From Moorena sp. SS36440bin_2 (GTDB lineage: Bacteria; Cyanobacteriota; Cyanobacteriia; Cyanobacteriales; Coleofasciculaceae): DNA of 48,865 nt. Under the pieces are notes generated by a model. The model was not told the DNA's origin. It searched no databases and saw only the letters and a program-made list of their open reading frames with translations. The DNA lies in assembly GCA_011524395.1 (NCBI GenBank), contig WTKN01000283.1, positions 1 through 48,865 of the forward strand, in the 5' to 3' direction. Position numbers and translations under genes: made by a program. Shown here piece by piece: positions 42,959 through 48,865 of the stretch; positions within the stretch are counted from its first letter, which is position 1, and the number at the start of each line of letters is the position of its first letter.

Positions 42959-43615
42959 ATGAACCAACTGGAGGAACGACTACAACAGCTAGCGTTAGAA
43001 GCTCAACAGTATTCCCCAAAAAGCCGTGACCGTCGTCTAGCCCTGACTCGGCTGATTCACATGATTCAAACATCCGGCAGATTATCTGGCAGGAGATATG
43101 ACACTCCCCAGGAGGTTTACGATGAAGCACTTCAAGAGACTTGGTTGTATGTGTTCAAAAAAATTGACACTTATCAACCGAGAGCTCCGGTGATTAACTG
43201 GGTCAATTACGTCCTCAAGAGGCGGTTGATTGATGCCAAGAAACGACATACCAAAGGGGGAAAGGAGTACTCACTAGATGCACCAATAAACTCTTCCGAT
43301 GGGGGTAAAGTCAATCAATCAGGTATGACCTATTTAGATACCGTTGCCCAACCAGAAGAAACTTCGTTACCTTCACAGCTTGTACGTCAGTGTATTGAAG
43401 AAGACGCTGATGGGCTGTTTGCCAGCAAACACGTTAAAGGACATCCTAAAGCCAACTTCAGAACTATAGCTCTTTTATATCTAGACCGGAAGAGTTGGCA
43501 ACAGACTGCTGTAGCAGTTGGGTTAAAGCCAAAGCAAGCGTCAACGGTGCAAAGTTTTTACTGGCGCTGTTGCAAGTATTTTTCTGACACGTTTAAGGAA
43601 TACTTGCAGGAATAA
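42959..43615 (+). CDS. ECF-like sigma-70 family sigma factor
   Basis: A 218-aa protein. Residues 48-90 look like sigma region 2 (YDEALQETWLYVFKKIDTYQ then INWVNYVLKRRLIDAKKRH), which binds core polymerase and the -10 element. Residues 165-215 look like region 4 (FRTIALLYLDRKSWQQTAVA then VGLKPKQASTVQSFYWRCCK), which binds the -35 element. Regions 1.1 and 3 are lacking, so it is of the alternative, ECF-like class. It heads a set of co-directional genes (DUF1822, CHAT-CHASE2, DUF928, TPR), with DUF1822 only 37 bp downstream, so its targets may include its own locus. ATG 42959 follows GATGGAG at suitable distance. No anti-sigma factor of classical type is adjacent. Confidence 0.8.
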   Translation: MNQLEERLQQLALEAQQYSPKSRDRRLALTRLIHMIQTSGRLSGRRYDTPQEVYDEALQETWLYVFKKIDTYQPRAPVINWVNYVLKRRLIDAKKRHTKGGKEYSLDAPINSSDGGKVNQSGMTYLDTVAQPEETSLPSQLVRQCIEEDADGLFASKHVKGHPKANFRTIALLYLDRKSWQQTAVAVGLKPKQASTVQSFYWRCCKYFSDTFKEYLQE

Positions 43616-43651
43616 CTGACTAATAAGATTCAATTTATCGAAAGAGTAACC

Positions 43652-44584
43652 ATGAATAACTTAACGGAAAAATTAGCATTTTCTGTGCCTATTACCAGAG
43701 ATTGGTATCAACTAGCAGAAACCTTTAGTCGGGAACAGCACGAACCGGATAAAGCTCAAGACGTTTACCTAAATACATTGGCGGTTTATGCAGTAAACTT
43801 CTACTTACAACAGTGCCTGGAAGTAGAAACCGATTTAGCAGCAAGTGATAGCAGCAATCCAGCCCTGCGATCGCTGATGAATGTATCCGACTTGATGGTT
43901 AAAGATTGGGGTAAATTGGAATGTCGTCCTGTTTTACCTGGTGACCAAGTTTGTGACATCCCACCAGAAAGTCGCCAAGACCGAGTTGGTTATGTGGTAG
44001 TAGAAATTAATCAACCAAGTAATCAAGCTAAACTGCTAGGATTTGCCAAAACTGCACTGGGAGGAAGCTTGGAGATTAGTAAAATCAATTCTCTTGAACA
44101 GTTAATTAACCAATTACCAGAGCAATTACCAGAGCTGGAATCAAATGTCGTAAAATTACTGGAATGGTTGAAGGGGAATTTTGAATTAGGTTGGCAGTCG
44201 GTTAACGATTTGCTGTCTCCACAACAACTGAGACCAGCATTTAGAAATACCGAATACCAGCAACAACGAGCTAAACCAATTGATTTATTTGATTTAGGGC
44301 TAGAAGTAGCAGGTAATCCTGTCGTTTTAATTATTACTGTTGGAAAAATTGACAAGGAAACTGCCAGCGTTCGAGCACAGGTTTATCCTAGGGGTGAGAC
44401 ATTAACCTTGCCTCCGAATTTGAAACTATCGGTACTGACTGCAACCGGAGATATTTTTACCGAAGTAACCGCCAGAAGTAATGATGAATTCATCCAATAT
44501 CAGTTTAATGCTCAACAGGGAGATGACTTCGGAATTAAGGTTTCTTTAGGTGAAGCTAGTGTAACGGAAAGGTTTCAGGTTTGA
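43652..44584 (+). CDS. DUF1822 family protein
   Basis: A 310-aa protein of the cyanobacterial DUF1822 family. It has the typical start (FSVPITRDWYQLAETFSREQ then ALDKA-like KAQDVYLNTLAVYAVNFYLQ), the block LECRPVLPGDQVCDIPPESR and RVGYVVVEIN, and a C-terminal beta-rich domain (VVLIITVGKIDKETASVRAQ; LPPNLKLSVLTATGDIFTEV). No signal peptide or membrane helix. Function unknown; the gene is commonly seen next to sigma-factor and CHAT genes, from which a role as a sensor or regulator partner has been guessed. It starts 37 bp after the sigma gene and probably shares its transcript. Confidence 0.88.
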   Translation: MNNLTEKLAFSVPITRDWYQLAETFSREQHEPDKAQDVYLNTLAVYAVNFYLQQCLEVETDLAASDSSNPALRSLMNVSDLMVKDWGKLECRPVLPGDQVCDIPPESRQDRVGYVVVEINQPSNQAKLLGFAKTALGGSLEISKINSLEQLINQLPEQLPELESNVVKLLEWLKGNFELGWQSVNDLLSPQQLRPAFRNTEYQQQRAKPIDLFDLGLEVAGNPVVLIITVGKIDKETASVRAQVYPRGETLTLPPNLKLSVLTATGDIFTEVTARSNDEFIQYQFNAQQGDDFGIKVSLGEASVTERFQV

Positions 44585-44594
44585 GCTAAAGTCA

Positions 44595-44691
44595 GGCGGA
44601 CTATCCCAATGCTGGTGGTGCGTTACGGGGCGGACTATCCCAATGCTCGCTACGAGGGTAAAAATCTGGGCAAGTCCGCCCCTAACGCACC
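44595..44691. repeat. Direct and inverted repeat within the sigma-CHAT gene row
   Basis: GGCGGACTATCCCAATGCT occurs at 44595-44613 and 44629-44647. In addition, GGTGCGTTACGGGGCGGAC (44617-44635) is the reverse complement of GTCCGCCCCTAACGCACC (44674-44691) apart from one extra base. The stem could weaken or end transcription between the DUF1822 and CHAT-CHASE2 genes. Confidence 0.85.
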
Positions 44692-44728
44692 CTACGTGCT
44701 GACTGCTTATTAAATCAAAAATAGATCA

Positions 44729-47086
44729 ATGAAGAGGCTGTTAACGTTAATATTAGACGGAGAAATTGAGCAGGGGTTTGATGCCACCCTGGAAATTCGG
44801 CAAGGGGATCTCCATTCTCCGTCCCAAACTCGGATTAAAGGGCGGTTGTCGGGGAATCCAGACTTACTCAACTGTTATCGCCATTGGCAGCAACGGTATC
44901 TGAGTTTGGAAATGCTATTTCGTGCTCTGAGTGCCAATCCCGAACAGGTGACCAATTCATCCCAGCGGGGGGAAGCCTTTGCGGCTTGTCGGCGAGCAGC
45001 TGAGGTTTTGGAAGAGAGTCTTAATCACTGGCTCAATACTGACCGAGACTTTCGCTCGATTCGGGATAAGTTATTGGGCTCGGGGAAAAAATTTCAACTT
45101 CTGTTACAGACCAATAATCCCTGGCTGCGTCGGTGTCCCTGGCACCGCTGGGATTTACTGGCGGAAGCCCAGGCGGACGTTGCCCTGAGTGCCCTTGAAT
45201 ACGATTGTGCCAACCCTGTTAAGCCCCAGCATACCCCCAAGGGCAAGGTGAAAATTCTGGCAATTTTGGGACAGGGTGCCAATCTTAACCAGGAAGCTGA
45301 TCAGCAGGCGTTGGAGGAGTTGGCGGGAAAGGCCGGGGCACAAATTACCTGGTGGCAGGAACCCCAGGCATCGGAGTTGAATCAGCAGTTATGGGAGCAG
45401 GGGTGGGATATTCTGTTTTTTGCTGGTCACAGTGGCACTTCCCAAGAGGGGCAGCGGGGGGAAATTCAACTCAATCAGACGGAACGGTTGACTATCGATG
45501 ATCTGCGGTTTGCTTTGAAAAAAGCGATCGCACGAGGGTTGCAGTTAGCTATTTTTAATTCCTGTGATGGTCTCGGCTTAGCCTACCAGTTGGCAGCACA
45601 GCAGGATTTGTATTTGCCCCAGGTGATTGTGATGGCCGAGAAAGTGCCAGACCCAGTATCACCCAAGTTTTTGCGGTATTTTCTAGACGCTTACATCCGG
45701 GGTGAGTCTCTGTATAGCTCCGTGGCAGAAGCACGGGAAAAATTACATGGCTGGGAACAACAGTATCCCTGTGCCAGTTGGTTACCGGTGGTTTGCCAAA
45801 ACCCTACCGTTCAACCCCCCACTTGGAAAGAATTACGCTATGGTCCGAAAAACCCGTCTCCTTGGCAGTTACCCCGCACGGCTGTTATTGCCAGTTTTCT
45901 GGTTACCCTTGCCTTGATGGTGGTGCGGCCATTGGGGGTAATCCAACCGTGGGAGTTACAGGCTTATGACCAATTTATGCGCTGGCGACCCGACCAAGGG
46001 GTTGACCCGAGGCTGTTAGTGGTTGAAATAACTGAGGAGGATTTTCAGTATCAGGATGACCAGGGTATGAAGCGTAAGTGGTCCCTGTCTGATGCGGCTT
46101 TGGCTCAACTGTTGGATAAATTACAGGCTCATCACCCTCGTGCCATTGGCTTGGATATCTATCGTGATTTTCCGGTCAGTCAGGAGTATCAGGATTTGGC
46201 TAATGGCTTGCCAAGGATGGATAACTTTTTTGCTGTCTGTCAAGCTAGTAACCCCACTCGTAACTATGGTGGTATTGCCCCACCCCCAGAAGTGCCACCG
46301 GAACGTTTGGGCTTTACCGATGTGTTGATTGACTCCGATGGGGTACTGCGCCGTTATCTTTGGTATGCTAGCTTTAACCGTGATTCCCCTTGTCAGACTG
46401 AGATGTCTCTAAGTTTGCAGTTAGCACTACATTACTTAGGGGCAGAGGGGATTGAAGCTAAGCCCACACCAGAGGGTGACGTGCAATTAGGGGAAACCAC
46501 TTTAAGGTCGTTGCCTGGTTATGCTGGTAATTACTCCGGAACGAGTAATGCTGGCTATCAGATGCTACTGGATTATCGCACTCCTGGTGATATCGCCCAA
46601 AGGGTTACCCTAAAACAGATTCTAACGGATCAATTTGAACCGAGTTGGGTTAAAGACCGGGTAGTTTTGATTGGTGTTACTGCCCCTAGCGTTCGAGATG
46701 ATTTTTCCACTCCTTTTACTCGGAATTCAAACCAGACTATAGAGATGCGTGGTGTCTTTATTCATGCTCAGATGGTTAGTCAGATTCTGAGTGCGGTCAA
46801 AGATGGACAACAACCGTTGTGGATATGGTCTGAGTGGGGAGAGTTTTTGTGGATTTGGGCTTGGGGGAGTCTAGGGGGTTTCTTGGTTTTGGTCTGTAAA
46901 CGACTCGTTTATGGGGTGGGAGTGGGTATCGCCAATCTGGTAGTTTTATCTGGTGTTTGCTTTGTAGTCTTTATTCAAGGTTGGTGGATACCTTTAGTCC
47001 CTTCGGGTTTGGCTTTTGTAGCTACAGGGATGATTGTTGGTTACAACAGGACTCTATCTATGAGTTGCTCGGTTTTGGGTAATTGA
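44729..47086 (+). CDS. CHAT protease-CHASE2 sensor membrane protein
   Basis: A 785-aa fusion. Residues 1-165 are a conserved lead-in (LTLILDGEIEQGFDATLEIR). Residues 170-370 are a CHAT domain, a caspase-clan cysteine protease, with His234 in FFAGHSG and Cys279 in AIFNSCDG, so the catalytic dyad is intact. A membrane helix follows (AVIASFLVTLALMVV, about 385-402). CHASE2, an extracytoplasmic sensor domain, spans about 405-690 (LQAYDQFMRWRPDQGVDPRL; GLDIYRDFPV; VVLIGVTAPSVRDDFSTPFT). Three C-terminal helices close it (from about 705). The layout puts the sensor outside and the protease inside the membrane, so a signal could switch proteolysis. Substrate unknown. It follows the DUF1822 gene after 144 bp. 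Confidence 0.92.
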   Translation: MKRLLTLILDGEIEQGFDATLEIRQGDLHSPSQTRIKGRLSGNPDLLNCYRHWQQRYLSLEMLFRALSANPEQVTNSSQRGEAFAACRRAAEVLEESLNHWLNTDRDFRSIRDKLLGSGKKFQLLLQTNNPWLRRCPWHRWDLLAEAQADVALSALEYDCANPVKPQHTPKGKVKILAILGQGANLNQEADQQALEELAGKAGAQITWWQEPQASELNQQLWEQGWDILFFAGHSGTSQEGQRGEIQLNQTERLTIDDLRFALKKAIARGLQLAIFNSCDGLGLAYQLAAQQDLYLPQVIVMAEKVPDPVSPKFLRYFLDAYIRGESLYSSVAEAREKLHGWEQQYPCASWLPVVCQNPTVQPPTWKELRYGPKNPSPWQLPRTAVIASFLVTLALMVVRPLGVIQPWELQAYDQFMRWRPDQGVDPRLLVVEITEEDFQYQDDQGMKRKWSLSDAALAQLLDKLQAHHPRAIGLDIYRDFPVSQEYQDLANGLPRMDNFFAVCQASNPTRNYGGIAPPPEVPPERLGFTDVLIDSDGVLRRYLWYASFNRDSPCQTEMSLSLQLALHYLGAEGIEAKPTPEGDVQLGETTLRSLPGYAGNYSGTSNAGYQMLLDYRTPGDIAQRVTLKQILTDQFEPSWVKDRVVLIGVTAPSVRDDFSTPFTRNSNQTIEMRGVFIHAQMVSQILSAVKDGQQPLWIWSEWGEFLWIWAWGSLGGFLVLVCKRLVYGVGVGIANLVVLSGVCFVVFIQGWWIPLVPSGLAFVATGMIVGYNRTLSMSCSVLGN

Positions 47087-47369
47087 CAAAATGTATTTGC
47101 TGATTTTGGGTATAATTTTCCTCCATAGCTCCCTATTTTGGGGGATACAAAACTCTAAAAGTATCCCCGGTGCGCTTACAGTTGTCACAGCAACGCTGAA
47201 AAAAATAATTCCAGTGTTTTGCATAATTTTCAAAACTAACACTGTTATATAAATAGGTTAATTTTTTCCAGCCTCAAAATGGCAGGTGGTTTAGATGGCT
47301 GGTTCCTTAGTTTCAGGGCATCTTGATTAAGAGCTTGATTAGATAGGTAATCTCTTAAGTAAATTAGGG

Positions 47370-48182
47370 ATGTTTTGTATCATGAATCGTAATAAATTTC
47401 GTCTACAAAAGGTAATTATTGCTCTGACTCTGAGTTGGTTATTTAGTTTCGAATCTCACATAGTTAAAGCTATAGAAGTAATTGAACCCCTAACTAACTT
47501 GCTCAAGCAAGGGGAAAACACCTTAACCCCTATAGCTGAATTGCCAGTTCCAGTTAAATTAGAGCTTACTCTACCTCCTAAAGGAGCCCCTGGTAAACGT
47601 AAAGGTGCAGGAAGTCGGAACGACTGTTACAATAAGCAATTTATTGCTTTAGTACCTGGTACTAATTTCGGCTTAACTACTAGTGAACGTCCTACCTTTT
47701 GGTTTTATGTGCCCTATGCCGATAACAATAAACTTGAAGCCAAGTTTTGGCTGCATAATAAGGAAGGTAATCAAATCTACGAAAAAACGTTCAGGCTCCA
47801 AAATACGCCGGGAATTGTTAAAATTACTCTACCGGAAACGGTTTCACCACTTGTTCTTGAAGATTTATATCCTTGGCATTTCTCTGTGATTTGCAATGGC
47901 ACTGGCCGATTAAAGGATGATTTCGTTTATGGTGGCGTTGAAAGAATCTCTATTACTTCTGATTTAGAAAAGCAGTTAGAGGGCAATAATCCTCGGGAGC
48001 GTATTGCTGTTTATGCCCAACAAGGGTTGTGGTTTGATGCCCTAACTGCTCTAGCTGAAATGCGTTTAGCTAATCCCCAGGATAAAAGACTGGCTCAGGA
48101 TTGGGCAGATTTATTAAAGCAGGTGGGTTTGAAGGAAATTGAATCAAAGCCTTTAGTTGATTGTTGTACTGTTGAAAATTAA
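47370..48182 (+). CDS. DUF928 family secreted protein
   Basis: A 270-aa protein (266 from the second ATG at 47382, which sits better behind TAGGGATG). The signal peptide is KVIIALTLSWLFSFESHIVK. The DUF928 hallmark LPPKGAPGKRKGAGSRNDC lies at about residues 69-88, followed by a beta-rich domain (FGLTTSERPTFWFYVPYADN; LYPWHFSVICNGTGRLKDDF) and a short helical end. DUF928 proteins are cyanobacterial, exported and of unknown function, and are often found with CHAT or TPR proteins. It lies 283 bp after CHAT-CHASE2 and before the TPR gene, so a part in the same envelope process is likely. Confidence 0.9.
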   Translation: MFCIMNRNKFRLQKVIIALTLSWLFSFESHIVKAIEVIEPLTNLLKQGENTLTPIAELPVPVKLELTLPPKGAPGKRKGAGSRNDCYNKQFIALVPGTNFGLTTSERPTFWFYVPYADNNKLEAKFWLHNKEGNQIYEKTFRLQNTPGIVKITLPETVSPLVLEDLYPWHFSVICNGTGRLKDDFVYGGVERISITSDLEKQLEGNNPRERIAVYAQQGLWFDALTALAEMRLANPQDKRLAQDWADLLKQVGLKEIESKPLVDCCTVEN

Positions 48183-48204
48183 CGAGGAAAGGGGTAATTT
48201 TCCA

Positions 48205-48302
48205 GACTCCCCCCTTTTCTAAGGGGGGCTGGGGGGGATCCAGCATTGTGCCTTTGGTTCAGGGTTTTGATCCCCCTAAATCCCCCTTAATAAGGGGGAC
48301 TT
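48205..48302. repeat. CCCCCTAAATCCCCC-type palindromic element
   Basis: ACTCCCCCCTTTTCTAAGGG, then GGGGGGGATC, then GATCCCCCTAAATCCCCCTT, then AATAAGGGGGACTT form nested inverted repeats. Third copy of the family also found at 34183 and 42759, here between DUF928 and the TPR gene. Confidence 0.85.
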
Positions 48303-48418
48303 TGCCGACTCCTGCCATTTTTGGGGACATTAAAAATCTTACAACAACCAGGAAAGGAGAGACTTTTTAACCAAAAACTTCTCCTGTTATCTGTTCCTTG
48401 ATTTTATATGTAATTGCC

Positions 48419-48865
48419 ATGAAATTTAAAAGATTTCAATTAATTATCATTCTGGCTTTTTTAGGTAGTTTATCCCCACCGTTGCTAGGTAATGTTTTCA
48501 CCCTATTCCTTTCTCCAGAACTAGCTCAAACTTCAGAAAGACGTGAAGCTGAAGCTGACCGACTTTTGGATAAAGGTATGGAGCAGTCTAAAGTGAGTCA
48601 ATTTCGGGAAGCGTTGCAGTCTTGGCAGAGGGCACTCACGATTTATCGAGAAATAGGAGACCGGCAAGGTGAGGCTAACTCTCTTCATGGTCTCGGTATT
48701 GCTTACGACAAGCTGGGGGACTACCGAAAGGCTATTGAAAACCACCAGCAGAGTTTAGTTATCAAGCGAGAAATAGGCGATCGCTCAGGTGTGGCTAACT
48801 CACTGGGGAATCTCGGTATTGCTTACGACAAGCTGGGGGACTACCGAAAGGCTATTGAAAACCAC
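48419..48865 (+). CDS. Secreted TPR protein, cut by the window edge
   Basis: The first 149 codons of a larger gene. The signal peptide is FQLIIILAFLGSLSPPLLGN (cleavage near residue 39, LAQTS). From about residue 50 there are TPR units of 40 residues in the classical form: REALQSWQRALTIYREIGDR, then QGEANSLHGLGIAYDKLGDY, then RKAIENHQQSLVIKREIGDR, repeating at the edge. The repeats are nearly identical at DNA level (GGTATTGCTTACGACAAGCT twice). In cyanobacteria such TPR arrays usually lead into a C-terminal CHAT protease, but that part is outside the window. Last member of the sigma-DUF1822-CHAT-DUF928 row. Confidence 0.88.
   Translation, partial: MKFKRFQLIIILAFLGSLSPPLLGNVFTLFLSPELAQTSERREAEADRLLDKGMEQSKVSQFREALQSWQRALTIYREIGDRQGEANSLHGLGIAYDKLGDYRKAIENHQQSLVIKREIGDRSGVANSLGNLGIAYDKLGDYRKAIENH

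Noticed and set aside
44729..47086. Adenylate cyclase or histidine kinase as output of the CHASE2 protein
   Set aside because: CHASE2 is often followed by such domains, but here the C-terminus ends after three membrane helices; the only output domain is the N-terminal CHAT.
1..48865. tRNA or rRNA genes
   Set aside because: I looked in the longer gaps for GGTTCGAATC-type T arms and cloverleaf pairs and for rRNA motifs and found none.

Overview
The window reads as a piece of a filamentous cyanobacterial chromosome. The evidence is an nblA gene for phycobilisome breakdown, frequent GCGATCGC (HIP1) octamers, many 7-nt tandem repeat arrays, and protein families largely confined to cyanobacteria (DUF1822, DUF928, CHAT-CHASE2, STAND-WD40). 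The density of short palindromic repeats and the NHLP-type peptide exporter would suit a Moorena/Lyngbya-like genome. That assignment is inference, not something shown by a marker gene.

Layout. 1-2213: a CRISPR array of 30 visible 37-nt repeats, trailer end on the right, leader probably off the left edge, no cas genes in view. 2358-4555: xseB and an AT-rich FAD-dependent oxidoreductase. 4638-11107: a two-gene minus-strand operon encoding an AAA-type ATPase and a 1720-aa STAND ATPase with coiled coil, membrane helix and 14 WD40 repeats. 11206-17283: a small protein, a dynamin/Era-like GTPase, a CmpX-type mechanosensitive channel, a gene-free 0.9-kb stretch that looks like a structured RNA, an SRPBCC protein and a SirB1-like protein. 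17678-21858: the HlyD-type adaptor and C39-peptidase ABC transporter of an NHLP-type peptide export system, without a visible precursor gene. 22699-26765: a Tat-type aldo/keto reductase, a five-SH3b secreted protein, a tandem UspA protein and nblA. The last two are bracketed by an inverted repeat of about 105 bp. 27625-30618: polA. 30662-39051: mostly unrecognised small, secreted or membrane proteins, including a duplicated module (membrane protein plus helix-turn-helix gene) whose extra helix-turn-helix copies have decayed. 39191-41100: two tandem Rpn/PD-(D/E)XK-like nuclease genes. 41141-42133: a BadF-type sugar kinase.

42959-48865 is the most system-like locus. It holds an ECF-like sigma factor, a DUF1822 protein, a CHAT (caspase-like) protease fused to a membrane-bound CHASE2 sensor, a DUF928 secreted protein, and a secreted TPR protein cut by the window edge. 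All are co-directional. A plausible reading is envelope sensing (CHASE2, DUF928, TPR) joined to intracellular proteolysis (CHAT) and transcription (sigma factor). The functional link is inference.

The second theme is repeats. Heptamer arrays of at least nine different sequences occur throughout. A palindromic element of about 24 nt (core GGCCAAAAGGCC or GGCCAAAGGCC next to GCGTAGCGTGG-type sequence) occurs between genes and also inside two unrelated coding sequences in the same reading frame (GQKATLREQ). Paralogous copies in this window give two before/after comparisons of its insertion.
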